In this document: piece after piece, positions 6,768 to 15,667 of the stretch
How positions within the stretch are numbered: position 1 is the stretch's first letter
Layout of the letters: every line of letters begins with the position of its first letter
DNA from: UBA1413 sp964650525
GTDB lineage: Bacteria; Bacteroidota; Bacteroidia; Bacteroidales; Prolixibacteraceae
Direction of reading: 5' to 3'
NCBI GenBank assembly: GCA_964650525.1
Contig: CAZYUA010000005.1
Location: forward strand, 62,001 to 126,000
Length of the DNA: 64,000 nucleotides
Program-made: the position numbers and the translations under genes
Notes under the pieces: model-generated
The model's database searches: none
The model's input: the letters and a program-made list of their open reading frames with translations, nothing else
What the model was told of the DNA's origin: nothing

Positions 6768-9356
6768 ATGAAACATCATTTGATGGTATATTATTTATGC
6801 CTGGCTTTGCCGGGGTTTTGGGGTTGTAAACAAAACTCCCTGCCCGGAGGAGAGTTGTTATCGCTCGAATGGAAAGTGATCAGCAACGACTTCGATCCCC
6901 AACCCGCTGTAAAAGCACAGTTCACCCTGACAAACAACAGCAACCTGGAGTTAACCGGCCGGAATTGGGCCTTGTTTTACAACCAGTCGCCACGGCAGAT
7001 TCTCCGGAGCAGCAACTTCACAAAAATCACCCACTTAAGCGGGGACTGGTATAAACTGGAACCGCTGGAGGGATTTCTCCTGAAGCCGGGTGAAAAAACG
7101 GATATTTCTTACGAAGCCTCAGTCTGGTGGATCAAAGTTTCGGATGCTCCCCTGGGACCCTATTTCGTCTTTTACGACAAAAAAGGAAAAGAAAGGAAGG
7201 TCACCCCTGCAGTAAATTATACCATTTCCCCTTTTACCGCTCCGGAACAGGTTTCCCGCCACCGAGTCGACCTGGAACCATTGCCTGATCCCTCCCTCCG
7301 ATACAAACGCAACCTGGAATTGACCGATCTTTCTGAAGAACACCTGCCCCTGGTAATACCCACACCGTTAAAAGCAGAAATTTCGCAGGAGTGGATATTT
7401 TTTGACACACCGCCTGCCCTGTTGTACGAAAAAGGGTTGGAAACTGAAGCAAGCTTTGCAGCAGGAGTGATGGAAAGGATCGCCGGCAGCGCTGTTTCTT
7501 TCCGGGAAGCCGGTGAGCCTGCCCCGAACAGTATCTATCTGGGCCTTACGCCTTCCGGAGCCAGCGGGTTTTCCCGGGAAGCCTACCGGTTAGACATCAG
7601 GAAAGACAAGTCTGTAATCATCAGCGGGAGTGATCCTGCAGGAGTATTTTACGGTATCCAGAGCCTTATCGCACTCTTATCGCCGGAAGCCATTGCGGGC
7701 ACCAATGCCTCCCCTGTCGCGCTGCCGGTGGTTACCCTGGTGGATGCGCCCCGTTTCCCCTACCGGGGTCTCCATATCGATGTGGCCCGCAATTTCCAGA
7801 CCAGGGAGACCCTCCTGAAAATGATTGATCTGATGGCTTTTTACAAACTAAACTACCTGATGCTTTACCTTTCGGAAGACGAAGGATGGCGCATCGCTAT
7901 AGAATCCCTTCCTGAACTGACGGAGGTGGGGTCGCGCAGGGGCCACACCTCCAAAGAAGGAATCAACTGGCTCCATCCTTCGTATGGGTCCGGTCCTTTT
8001 CCCGGCCAGGAAGGATCGTTCGGGAGTGGTTTTTACTCCCGTGAAACCTTCATGGAGATCCTGACCTATGCGCAACAGCGCCATATCAGCATCATCCCGA
8101 CCATCAACCTTCCGGGCCATTCGCGGGCTGCCATCAGGGCCATGGAAGCCCGTTACCAGCGATTCATGAAAGAAGGAAACGAAGAAAAAGCCCAAGAGTT
8201 CCGGCTGATCGATCCGGATGACCAATCCGTCTATTCATCAGCCCAATCGTATAACGACAATGTCGTCTGCGTGGCCCGTGAGTCGGTGTACCGGTTTTAC
8301 GAAACCGTCATTGACGAAATCATCAGCATGTACCGGGATGCAGGAGTGCCCCTGGAGTATTTCCATACCGGGGGTGACGAAGTGCCGGAAGGAGCCTGGA
8401 GTCAATCCCCCCTTTGCCGGGCACTGATGGATAGCGTTCCGGAGCTTGCGGATCCCCGGAACCTGCAGGGCTATTTTCTGGGTAAGGTTGTGGATATCCT
8501 GGAAAAGAAAAATCTGAAAACCGGGGGATGGGAAGAGGTCGCGCTGATGAGAACGGCAGACGGACAAATGGTTCCCAATCCTGCATTTACCGGCAGACAG
8601 GTGGTACCCTGGGCCTGGAACAACATGGGGGTTTGGGCCAACCTGGCCTACCGACTGACCAATGCAGGCTATCCGGTGGTGATGTGCGATGTTTCCAATT
8701 TTTATTTCGACTTCGCATACGACAAAGATCCGGAAGAACCGGGGCTCTACTGGGGAGGCTTTTGTGATGTACGCAATGCCTGGCAGTTTGCCCCGTACCA
8801 TTCTTTTTACACCAACCTGAAGACCGCGATGGGCCGGAACATCGACCCTGAAGTGGAATTCAGGGGTCTGGAAAGGCTGAATCCTGAAGCCAGGAAGAAC
8901 ATCCTGGGGTTGCAGGCGCAGCTATGGTCTGAAACCATCCGTGGGCCCGCGATGCTGGAATACCTGGCGTTGCCCAAACTGATAGGGTTCGCCGAAACAG
9001 CCTGGGGAAAAGCACGCCCCTGGGAAAGTGAAGCCAATCCCGCCAAAAGAAAACAGCTGATGGATGAAGGGTGGAACCAGTTTGCCAATGTCCTGGGCAA
9101 ACGTGAGCTGCCCCGGCTCAGCAGGCTTTCCGGGGGCTTCAACTACCGGGTCCCCCCTCCGGGAGCAGTCATTGAAGAAGAATATCTTAAGGCTAATGTG
9201 GAGTATCCCGGCCTTACCATCCGCTATACCACCGATGGCAGCGAGCCAACAGCACAATCCTCCCTTTATTCAGAACCGGTGCAGGTGAGCGGCGAAGTCC
9301 TGCTGAAAGCCTTTGATGCCGCGGGAAAGAGCAGCAGGGTGGTGAGGGTGCCCTGA
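6768..9356 (+). CDS. Beta-N-acetylhexosaminidase, GH20, lipoprotein
   Basis: 862 residues. Hydrolyses terminal beta-linked GlcNAc or GalNAc from chitooligosaccharides, glycoproteins or glycosaminoglycans, probably at the cell envelope. The N-terminal signal ends in a lipobox-like LPGFWGC. Domains in order: a CHB_HEX-like N-terminal domain (about 30-170); the GH20b domain (about 190-320), ending ISGSDPAGVFYGIQSL; the GH20 TIM barrel (about 325-750), starting RFPYRGLHIDVARNF; and a C-terminal chitobiase-type domain with IRYTTDGSEPT. The catalytic Asp-Glu pair is D537-E538 in HTGGDEVPEGAW. Length is normal for multidomain GH20. It is divergent from a putative sugar acetyltransferase and converges on tadA with 36 bases between. 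Confidence 0.95.
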   Translation: MKHHLMVYYLCLALPGFWGCKQNSLPGGELLSLEWKVISNDFDPQPAVKAQFTLTNNSNLELTGRNWALFYNQSPRQILRSSNFTKITHLSGDWYKLEPLEGFLLKPGEKTDISYEASVWWIKVSDAPLGPYFVFYDKKGKERKVTPAVNYTISPFTAPEQVSRHRVDLEPLPDPSLRYKRNLELTDLSEEHLPLVIPTPLKAEISQEWIFFDTPPALLYEKGLETEASFAAGVMERIAGSAVSFREAGEPAPNSIYLGLTPSGASGFSREAYRLDIRKDKSVIISGSDPAGVFYGIQSLIALLSPEAIAGTNASPVALPVVTLVDAPRFPYRGLHIDVARNFQTRETLLKMIDLMAFYKLNYLMLYLSEDEGWRIAIESLPELTEVGSRRGHTSKEGINWLHPSYGSGPFPGQEGSFGSGFYSRETFMEILTYAQQRHISIIPTINLPGHSRAAIRAMEARYQRFMKEGNEEKAQEFRLIDPDDQSVYSSAQSYNDNVVCVARESVYRFYETVIDEIISMYRDAGVPLEYFHTGGDEVPEGAWSQSPLCRALMDSVPELADPRNLQGYFLGKVVDILEKKNLKTGGWEEVALMRTADGQMVPNPAFTGRQVVPWAWNNMGVWANLAYRLTNAGYPVVMCDVSNFYFDFAYDKDPEEPGLYWGGFCDVRNAWQFAPYHSFYTNLKTAMGRNIDPEVEFRGLERLNPEARKNILGLQAQLWSETIRGPAMLEYLALPKLIGFAETAWGKARPWESEANPAKRKQLMDEGWNQFANVLGKRELPRLSRLSGGFNYRVPPPGAVIEEEYLKANVEYPGLTIRYTTDGSEPTAQSSLYSEPVQVSGEVLLKAFDAAGKSSRVVRVP

Positions 9357-9392
9357 GACGAGGGGAAGAGGGGGACGCTCAAACCGAAAAAG

Positions 9393-9842
9393 TCAGGTTG
9401 CCTGTCTCCGTGCCGAAAAGAACGCTTTCATCAGGGTGGAACATTCGTGTTCCAGCACGCCCCCTGTGACTTCCGTCTTTGGATGGAGGGTACCGGGGGC
9501 GACTTTCTGAAAACCCCGTTTTTCATCCCGGGCTCCAAAGACCAGGCGACCTGCCTGGGCCCATCCGAGGGCTGCCGCACACATGGCACAAGGTTCCACG
9601 GTGACATATACGGTGCATTGGTCAAGGTATTTTCCTCCCAGTTGGTTAGCTGCCGAAGTAATGGCCTGCATTTCGGCATGGGCGGTCACATCGTTCAGCC
9701 TTTCGGTCTGGTTATGCGCCCTGGCCAGGATCCGGCCTGCTGCCACCACAACACTACCCACAGGAACCTCTCCTTCGGAAAAAGCCAAACGGGCTTCTGC
9801 CAGGGCTTTCTTCATATAATAGGTATCATCGTATGGCTCCAT
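9393..9842 (-). CDS. tadA: tRNA-specific adenosine deaminase / nucleoside deaminase
   Basis: 149 residues from the ATG at 9842. Deaminates the wobble adenosine of tRNA-Arg(ACG) to inosine. The zinc site is visible: HAEMQAI supplies His and catalytic Glu, and EPCAMCAAAL supplies the two cysteines. The PVGSVVV segment near the N-terminus is typical. An in-frame ATG at 9878 would add 12 residues with no similarity; the 9842 ATG has GAGGAA just upstream and gives the usual family length. A second, guanine-deaminase-like paralogue sits at 26401. The substrate is assigned by overall similarity, so a more general nucleoside deaminase cannot be excluded. Confidence 0.88.
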   Translation of the reverse strand: MEPYDDTYYMKKALAEARLAFSEGEVPVGSVVVAAGRILARAHNQTERLNDVTAHAEMQAITSAANQLGGKYLDQCTVYVTVEPCAMCAAALGWAQAGRLVFGARDEKRGFQKVAPGTLHPKTEVTGGVLEHECSTLMKAFFSARRQAT

Positions 9843-9881
9843 TTCCTCTTTTCCCTGAGTGGCTAAACAAGCTTTCACCGG

Positions 9882-9911
9882 TTTAAAATTGCATAATTTT
9901 GGCTATTTTTG
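9882..9911 (+). promoter_or_regulatory. Putative promoter of aspS, with two overlapping -7 elements
   Basis: TATTTTTG at 9904-9911 is a perfect TAnnTTTG, with TTTA at 9882-9885 as -33 (18-base spacer). A second perfect -7 element, TAATTTTG, sits at 9894-9901. The aspS ATG is at 9933. Confidence 0.5.
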
Positions 9912-9932
9912 CAACTTCCATAAACGAACGAT

Positions 9933-11687
9933 ATGTACAGAACCAACACATGCGGTGAACTGAGAATCGATCACTGCGGCCGTGAGGTCATCCTTTCCGG
10001 CTGGGTGCAACGGGTCCGCGACCTGGGGGCCATGACTTTCATTGATCTGCGCGACCGGTACGGGGTGACCCAACTGGTGGCTGACGAAAAAACGGGGCCC
10101 GGTGTTAAGGAGCAAATTTCCCGTCTGGGACGTGAATTTGTGATCCAGGTGACAGGCCGGGTCAGGGAACGGACCAGCAAAAACAAAAACATCCCCACCG
10201 GAGAGGTGGAAGTGGAACTCACATCGGTCAAAGTATTGAGTGCATCAGCCATACCTCCCTTTACCATTCAGAACGATACCGACGGAGGCGATGACCTTCG
10301 GATGAAATATCGCTATCTGGATCTCCGCCGGCCTGCTATTCAGCAGAACCTCTTTCTTCGCGCCCGTATGGCTCAGGTAGCCCGCAATTATTTGTCAGAA
10401 GCAGGATTCATAGAAGTGGAAACCCCTGTTTTGATCAAATCTACACCGGAAGGAGCCCGCGACTTCGTGGTCCCCTCACGCATGAACCCCGGCGAATTTT
10501 ACGCCCTTCCACAGTCTCCCCAGATTTTCAAACAACTGCTCATGGTGGCCGGGTTTGACAAGTATTTCCAGATCGTGAAATGCTTCCGCGACGAAGACCT
10601 CCGCGCAGACCGGCAGCCGGAATTCACCCAGATCGACTGCGAAATGTCGTTTGTGGAACAGGAAGATGTGTTGAACACTTTCGAAGGCCTGACCCGTCAC
10701 CTTTTCACCCAAACCCTGGGAATCGAAACAGGGTACTTTCCCCGGATGTCGTATGCTGAAGCCATGAACAGCTATGGTTCTGATAAACCCGATATCCGTT
10801 TCGGGATGAAACTTACCGATGTTACCCATAACGCCAAAGGCAAAGGCTTTACCGTATTTGACGGAGCCCCTTATATCGGCGGGATCTGTGCGGAAGGATG
10901 CGGAGATTATACCCGCAAGCAGCTCGACGAACTCACTGAATGGGTCAAACGGCCCCAGATCGGGGCTAAAGGGCTGGTGCATATCCGGATGAATCCCGAC
11001 GGAACCATTAAATCATCGATCGACAAATTCTTTAATCCCGATGAACTGAAGGATCTGGCCTTTCATTTCAGGGCAAAAACCGGAGATCTCATTCTTATCA
11101 TCCCGGGAGACAAGGAAAAAACACAAACGGCACTCGGCACTCTGAGGCTGGAAATGGCCAACCGGTTGGGACTTCGCCCGAAGGAAAGCTTCCAGCCCCT
11201 GTGGGTTGTTGATTTCCCGCTGCTGGAATGGAACGAGGAGAATTCGCGGTGGTCGGCGATGCACCACCCTTTCACGTCGCCCAAACCTGAAGACATTCCC
11301 CTGCTCGACAGCGATCCGGGAAACGTTCGCGCCAATGCCTACGACCTGGTGATCAACGGTGTGGAGATCGGCGGCGGATCGGTACGGATTTTCGATCCTG
11401 CCCTTCAGGCAAAGATGTTCAAAGTGCTGGGATTTACTCCGGAACAGGCAGAGGCACAATTCGGGTTTCTGATGAACGCCTTTACCTATGGCGCCCCCCC
11501 CCATGCAGGGATTGCCTTTGGCTTCGACAGACTGGTTTCTATGTTTGCCGGACTCGATTCGATACGCGACGTCATTGCTTTTCCCAAAAACAACTCAGGA
11601 CGTGACGTGATGAACAATTCCCCAGCCCCCATCAGCGAAGAGCAGCTCAAGGAGCTGTTTCTTACAGTAAATCTGGTACGTACTTAA
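9933..11687 (+). CDS. aspS: Aspartyl-tRNA synthetase
   Basis: 584 residues, class II synthetase charging tRNA-Asp. The N-terminal OB-fold anticodon-binding domain (about 1-105) contains LSGWVQRVRDLGAMTFIDLRD. The catalytic core begins at LRMKYRYLDLRRP (motif 1 region). It continues with FRDEDLRADRQPEFTQID (motif 2) and the bacterial-type GAD insertion domain (about 290-410). It ends with GIAFGFDRLVSMFAG (motif 3). The long bacterial form with the GAD domain is expected here. The genome's tRNA-Asn charging route cannot be judged from this window. The gene is followed directly by a hairpin terminator. Confidence 0.97.
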   Translation: MYRTNTCGELRIDHCGREVILSGWVQRVRDLGAMTFIDLRDRYGVTQLVADEKTGPGVKEQISRLGREFVIQVTGRVRERTSKNKNIPTGEVEVELTSVKVLSASAIPPFTIQNDTDGGDDLRMKYRYLDLRRPAIQQNLFLRARMAQVARNYLSEAGFIEVETPVLIKSTPEGARDFVVPSRMNPGEFYALPQSPQIFKQLLMVAGFDKYFQIVKCFRDEDLRADRQPEFTQIDCEMSFVEQEDVLNTFEGLTRHLFTQTLGIETGYFPRMSYAEAMNSYGSDKPDIRFGMKLTDVTHNAKGKGFTVFDGAPYIGGICAEGCGDYTRKQLDELTEWVKRPQIGAKGLVHIRMNPDGTIKSSIDKFFNPDELKDLAFHFRAKTGDLILIIPGDKEKTQTALGTLRLEMANRLGLRPKESFQPLWVVDFPLLEWNEENSRWSAMHHPFTSPKPEDIPLLDSDPGNVRANAYDLVINGVEIGGGSVRIFDPALQAKMFKVLGFTPEQAEAQFGFLMNAFTYGAPPHAGIAFGFDRLVSMFAGLDSIRDVIAFPKNNSGRDVMNNSPAPISEEQLKELFLTVNLVRT

Positions 11688-11694
11688 AATAAGA

Positions 11695-11719
11695 AAGCTG
11701 CTTCTTGTGGAAGCAGCTT
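11695..11719. terminator. Hairpin terminator between aspS and the exb operon, probably bidirectional
   Basis: A perfect 10-base stem (AAGCTGCTTC / GAAGCAGCTT) with a 5-base loop. It is followed by TCTCTTTCTGTTTG on the plus strand and, on the minus strand, by TTCTTATTTT. It lies just after the aspS stop and before the last exbD stop, so it could serve both convergent transcripts. Confidence 0.75.
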
Positions 11720-11744
11720 CTCTTTCTGTTTGTTTATCCCAAGA

Positions 11745-12215
11745 TTACAGATTGGTCATTCTTTTCTTTGCTGAATAGTTGATATGCAAGGCAGATGCCC
11801 GCCTGAGCTCCTGCTTGATATCCTGCACAATCTTCATCTGTGTGAATTCATCGATCTTCAACGAAGTGACCATTTGTGGAACTTCAACTTCATCCCTGGC
11901 TTGTCTTTCAACAACGATAAAGTTTACGATATCACTGACTTCTGAAAATTGGTCATTCAATTGAATCCTGGGCTCATTGCCATACACAGAAACATATTGG
12001 TTATTCGGTACACCGACATAGATGTTACTCACCAAACTTTTTTTCTCCAGTTTTGTCAATTCTGTGCCTTGGGGCAAAGACTGGTGGACCATCACAGTCA
12101 CGTCCCTCATCTTCACCACTGACATGAAAAAGAACAACAACATGAAAACAATGTCAGGGAGAGAAGCAGTAGAAATGGCCGGCAGCTCTTTTTTTTCTTT
12201 TCTGAATCTAGCCAT
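11745..12215 (-). CDS. ExbD/TolR-family biopolymer transport protein (second copy)
   Basis: 156 residues from the ATG at 12215. ExbD-type proteins form the periplasmic part of the proton-driven motor that energises TonB-dependent outer-membrane transport or Tol-type functions. A single transmembrane helix follows the polar start, with the proton-path aspartate in STASLPDIVFMLLFFFMSVV. The remainder is a periplasmic domain. The ATG at 12215 abuts the stop of the preceding exbD gene (12217-12219) and has GGAGGGAAATAAC upstream, better than the in-frame ATG at 12230 that lies inside that gene. It is the last gene of the exb operon. Confidence 0.9.
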   Translation of the reverse strand: MARFRKEKKELPAISTASLPDIVFMLLFFFMSVVKMRDVTVMVHQSLPQGTELTKLEKKSLVSNIYVGVPNNQYVSVYGNEPRIQLNDQFSEVSDIVNFIVVERQARDEVEVPQMVTSLKIDEFTQMKIVQDIKQELRRASALHINYSAKKRMTNL

Positions 12216-12216
12216 G

Positions 12217-12789
12217 TTATTTCCCTCCAACTTTTTTAGGTTCAGCTTCAGATATTCTTTGCGGGTAAATCTCCCTCACTGCATCTTGCTGCTCACTGGT
12301 CAGCAGGTCTAAAGGTTTACCGAATTTAGACATGGCCAGTTCATTCCTGAGTTCATTGACCGCCCCGACTAATTCGTTCTGGACTGCCAGATAGACGCCG
12401 TATTGGGTACCTAAATCGTTCTGGAGGGAAATGACCCCTTTGGTAATCGGATACTCCCCGAAGAAATCAACTTCTTTGACCTCTTTTTCAGGGAGGTTTT
12501 CTGCATCCGTTGGGTTTTCAAGGAACTCCTTGGCTCTTTCGCGGAGTTGTCCGATCTGGAGCCATTCTCCTTCAACCAGCAATTGGTTATCCTTGTTTAC
12601 CAGCACGATAAATACATTTCTTTCCTTGATTGGCGGAGCGTCATCTTGTTCTACATCAGGAGCCAAAGGTGGCAGGCGTCTCTCCAGTCCTATATCTGTA
12701 TTCATCGAGGAAGTGGTCAGAAAAAAGATCAGGAGGAGAAAAGCGATGTCGGCCAGTGACGCTGAAGGTATTTCAGGTGGTTTTCTCAT
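12217..12789 (-). CDS. ExbD/TolR-family biopolymer transport protein (first copy)
   Basis: 190 residues. A transmembrane helix near the N-terminus carries the conserved motor aspartate in IPSASLADIAFLLLIFFLTT. The periplasmic part is longer than in the second copy and contains a charged stretch around residues 95-115 (LENPTDAENLPEKEVKE). Two dissimilar ExbD proteins behind one ExbB is a common Bacteroidota arrangement and may give a mixed ExbD dimer inside the ExbB pentamer. It lies 39 bases after the small membrane protein gene and abuts the second exbD. Confidence 0.9.
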   Translation of the reverse strand: MRKPPEIPSASLADIAFLLLIFFLTTSSMNTDIGLERRLPPLAPDVEQDDAPPIKERNVFIVLVNKDNQLLVEGEWLQIGQLRERAKEFLENPTDAENLPEKEVKEVDFFGEYPITKGVISLQNDLGTQYGVYLAVQNELVGAVNELRNELAMSKFGKPLDLLTSEQQDAVREIYPQRISEAEPKKVGGK

Positions 12790-12828
12790 ACATTTTTTTT
12801 TTACCGGTTACGTAAAAATTTCATCAGT

Positions 12829-13284
12829 TTACTTGAAGTAACGGCTCACTGATGAATACAGCAAAGCGACAAATGACAAACCAAAAATAATATAGGTGGA
12901 GTAGAGCGCGGTATCAATCACCCGGGTAATCGTAGGGGTAATGGTACCATCATCAATAAACTTCTCAACACCGAAGAATTTCGGGTATTCGTTTGATCCA
13001 AGCATCCACGAAATCAAAACGATCAAAAGAACGACGCCTATTCCGAGCAGGCTTCCCTTGGCCGATTTAAGATTTGTAAAGAACTGATAAAGCGAAAACA
13101 GCAGGAGAACAACCACTGACACGAACAGCAGTACATAGGCCCACCGCAGGTTGATTGTGATCCAGTTACCCATGGTTGAATCGGTGATATCGGGGCTGAT
13201 ACTGGATACGAGGGCTACAATCAGAATCACCGAAACCACACTAATGATCAACAGGGTAAGGAAGGGAATATTCAGCTTCTTCAT
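12829..13284 (-). CDS. Small membrane protein of the ExbB/ExbD operon, function unknown
   Basis: 151 residues with four hydrophobic segments at about residues 8-28, 48-68, 80-95 and 125-145. The central polar loop contains NEYPKFFGVEKFIDDGT. No catalytic motif is visible. It sits one base after the exbB stop and before two exbD genes, so it is co-transcribed and probably part of, or an accessory to, the same proton-driven complex. That link rests on position only. Confidence 0.75.
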   Translation of the reverse strand: MKKLNIPFLTLLIISVVSVILIVALVSSISPDITDSTMGNWITINLRWAYVLLFVSVVVLLLFSLYQFFTNLKSAKGSLLGIGVVLLIVLISWMLGSNEYPKFFGVEKFIDDGTITPTITRVIDTALYSTYIIFGLSFVALLYSSVSRYFK

Positions 13285-13285
13285 A

Positions 13286-14110
13286 TTATGCTTTTTTGAG
13301 GTTGTGCTTTACCAACAGGTCGATAAAGGCAATGCTGGAATCTTCCATGTCCCCAACAAGGCTGTCAATTTTGCTCAGAAAATAATTATAAAAGACCTGA
13401 AGGATAATAGCGACGATCAAACCACCGACGGTAGTGATCAAAGCCACCTTGATCCCTGCGGCGACCAACGTGGGGCTGATGTCACCAGCCTGCTCGATGG
13501 CATCGAAAGCAGCGATCATCCCAACAACAGTACCGAGGAACCCGAACATGGGGGCCAACGCGATAAACAATCCGATCCAGCTTAGGTTTCTTTCCAGAAG
13601 GCTGGCCTGAACCCCACCGTATGCAACAACTGATTTTTCAGCAACATCAAGTCCTTCGTGCGACCTGTCAAGCCCCTGATAAAAAATGCTGGCCACCGGG
13701 CCTCTTGTATTGCGGCAAACCTCCTTGGCAGCCACAATACCACCGTTTGCAAGTGCATCTTCAACCTTGACGAGCAACTTTTTTGTATTTGATGACGCCA
13801 TGTTAAGGTAAATGATTCTTTCAATACAGAAAGCCAAACCAAGAACAAGACAGATGAGGATAGGAGTCATCCAGATCGGACCCCCTTCGATGAATTTCTG
13901 TTTCAGGGCGCTGTGAAGCGATCTTCCTTCTTCAGCCTTAACCGCGGCTTCTTCAACCGGATCAGCAGTTACTGCTTCTGCCGGTGCAGATGCAGCAGAA
14001 CTGTCAACCGCCTGTGTTGTGGCTGCCGGTTGGTCCTGGGCAACAACAGAGTTTGATGCTACAAAAAAAAGCATCCCCAATACTGCAAACAATGCAAATA
14101 GTTTTTTCAT
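13286..14110 (-). CDS. MotA/TolQ/ExbB proton channel family protein
   Basis: 274 residues. The N-terminus looks like a signal peptide (residues 1-24, ending VVAQ). A low-complexity Ala/Glu-rich stretch of about 40 residues follows. Then come a transmembrane helix (WMTPILICLVLGLAFCIERIIY) and two more in the C-terminal half, with the family signature LAPMFGFLGTVVGMIAAFD and GLIVAIILQVFYNYF. ExbB forms the pentameric inner-membrane stator that uses the proton gradient to drive ExbD/TonB. The signal-bearing N-terminal extension is longer than in E. coli ExbB but is seen in other Bacteroidota. It is the first gene of a four-gene operon with a strong promoter just upstream. Confidence 0.92.
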   Translation of the reverse strand: MKKLFALFAVLGMLFFVASNSVVAQDQPAATTQAVDSSAASAPAEAVTADPVEEAAVKAEEGRSLHSALKQKFIEGGPIWMTPILICLVLGLAFCIERIIYLNMASSNTKKLLVKVEDALANGGIVAAKEVCRNTRGPVASIFYQGLDRSHEGLDVAEKSVVAYGGVQASLLERNLSWIGLFIALAPMFGFLGTVVGMIAAFDAIEQAGDISPTLVAAGIKVALITTVGGLIVAIILQVFYNYFLSKIDSLVGDMEDSSIAFIDLLVKHNLKKA

Positions 14111-14166
14111 AACTGTTTTGAATTTAATTAATAATCTTCTAGATTTTTGTAGTTGTAAATTTGTTC

Positions 14167-14197
14167 CAAATTTATAATATCATTGACATTATTCAAA
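14167..14197 (-). promoter_or_regulatory. Strong-consensus Bacteroidota promoter of the exb operon
   Basis: On the minus strand TTTG (14197-14194), a 19-base spacer, then TAAATTTG (14174-14167): a perfect match to -33 TTTG and -7 TAnnTTTG at the optimal spacing. The exbB ATG at 14110 leaves a leader of about 50 bases. Confidence 0.7.
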
Positions 14198-14288
14198 AGC
14201 AGCAGCCATTTTTTTCAACATAATGCAACCTTTATTTCAAAAATTGCAAATGAATAACAACCTCATCTGAAGGTTTCATTCATCAATG

Positions 14289-14379
14289 TGGCGGAGAGAG
14301 GGGGATTCGAACCCCCGGTTCCCTTTTGAGGAACACACGCTTTCCAGGCGTGCCAGTTAAACCACTCCTGCATCTCTCC
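14289..14379 (-). tRNA. tRNA-Ser (anticodon GGA), CCA encoded
   Basis: On the minus strand the acceptor stem GGAGAGA pairs with TCTCTCC, followed by discriminator G and an encoded CCA. The anticodon loop reads CTGGAAA with anticodon GGA, recognising UCC and UCU codons. The T arm GGGGGTTCGAATCCCCC is perfect. A long variable arm (about 14296-14340 region, around GTGTTCCTCAAAAGGGAACC) is present, as expected of class II tRNA-Ser. Without CCA the gene is 14292-14379. Confidence 0.97.
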
Positions 14380-14434
14380 GGAGTTTTGAAAAAAAGGCGG
14401 CGAAAAATACGAAAAAAGATTCAACATCCGTACT

Positions 14435-15481
14435 TCATTCGCTGATTTCCCCGTTCAGACTTTTTGCCAGGTACGATTTTACCTCCTCCCGTTTCAGGCC
14501 CTGGCCAAGCAGAAACATCAGCTTGGTAACGGCAGCCTCGGTTGTCATGTCTTTACCACTAACCACCCCCGCATTCAGGAGTTCCAGGCTGGTTTCATAC
14601 TGTCCCATCTGGACGCTTCCCCCCTGGCACTGCGAAACATTCAGAACGATGATATTCTGCCTGATGGCCTTCCGGATACTCGACAGCAACCACCTCGATG
14701 TGGGAACATTGCCGGAACCGTACGATTCCAGCACCACCCCCTTCAATCCGGGAATTTCCAAGACCGGTTCGAACACACTCCTTCCCATTCCCGGGAACAT
14801 CTTCAAAATTACCACGTGCTCATCAAAACCGGTTTGAACCTTCAGGATGCCCCGGTTCTCGGGATAATGGATGAACTCGGAATTGTACCTGATGTCTACC
14901 CCTGCCGTAGCCAGCGGAGGGTAATTCTCCGACACAAAAGCGCTGAAATTCTCCGAATCTCTTTTCACTGTTCGGTTTCCCCGGAAGAGTTTAAAATCGA
15001 AATATATGGAAACCTCCGGAACCAGAGCTTGCCCGTTTTTTTGAGCTGCGGCAATTTCAACCGATGTAATCAGGTTTTCCTTCCCGTCGGTGCGGATAGT
15101 CCCAATGGGCAATTGGGAACCGGTAAGAATGATAGGCTTGTCGAGGTTTACAAACAGGTAGCTCAGCGCTGAGGCCGTATAGGCCATCGTGTCCGTGCCG
15201 TGAAGGATCACAAATCCGTCATACTGCGAATAATTCCGCTGAATGGTGGTGGCGATTTTTTCCCAGATTTCGGGCGTCACATTCGACGAGTCGATCGGAG
15301 GGTTAAAGGCCACCGACCGTATACGGTATCCGAATTTGTTCAACTCCGGAACTTCATCCAGAATCTGGTCAAACTTAACCGGGGCCAGGGTGCCGGTAAC
15401 CGGATGCTGGGCCATTCCGATGGTCCCTCCGGTGTATATGATGAGTACGGAAGCAATCCGGTTTGAAGTCTGATGCATCAT
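14435..15481 (-). CDS. ansA: L-asparaginase, type I (cytoplasmic)
   Basis: 348 residues. Hydrolyses L-asparagine to aspartate and ammonia. Both threonine catalytic motifs are present: IIYTGGTIGM near residue 15 and VILHGTDTMAYTASAL near residue 95. No signal peptide is seen, consistent with type I cytoplasmic enzymes. A second ATG one codon later (MMHQ) could be the actual start. The gene has its own perfect-consensus promoter. It ends about 55 bases from tRNA-Ser on the same strand. Confidence 0.94.
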   Translation of the reverse strand: MMHQTSNRIASVLIIYTGGTIGMAQHPVTGTLAPVKFDQILDEVPELNKFGYRIRSVAFNPPIDSSNVTPEIWEKIATTIQRNYSQYDGFVILHGTDTMAYTASALSYLFVNLDKPIILTGSQLPIGTIRTDGKENLITSVEIAAAQKNGQALVPEVSIYFDFKLFRGNRTVKRDSENFSAFVSENYPPLATAGVDIRYNSEFIHYPENRGILKVQTGFDEHVVILKMFPGMGRSVFEPVLEIPGLKGVVLESYGSGNVPTSRWLLSSIRKAIRQNIIVLNVSQCQGGSVQMGQYETSLELLNAGVVSGKDMTTEAAVTKLMFLLGQGLKREEVKSYLAKSLNGEISE

Positions 15482-15498
15482 TAGAATCTATTGGTTGG

Positions 15499-15529
15499 CA
15501 AAAGTAATCTTACCGGGCGAAACGGCAAA
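15499..15529 (-). promoter_or_regulatory. Strong-consensus Bacteroidota promoter of ansA
   Basis: Minus strand TTTG (15529-15526), exactly 19 bases, then TACTTTTG (15506-15499), a perfect -33/-7 pair. The ansA start at 15481 leaves a leader of only about 10-15 bases. Confidence 0.65.
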
Positions 15530-15667
15530 TTCTGAGAAAATAAGGAATGTCACTTGGCCCCGTCCAATTGAAAAGATCATAGAGTTCCTGCAAAGCCTGC
15601 CAGCAGAGGACCGTTCCCCCGGACCGGCGTGGATCATTGTTTCTGAGCGATCCTATTTCCTTCATTA

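Larger units (their letters stand above)
14111..14434. other. Intergenic region with the exb promoter and tRNA-Ser
   Basis: These 324 bases hold no protein gene. They contain the exbB promoter (14167-14197) and tRNA-Ser(GGA) (14289-14379), both minus strand and listed separately. The remainder is A+T-rich and featureless. Confidence 0.7.
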
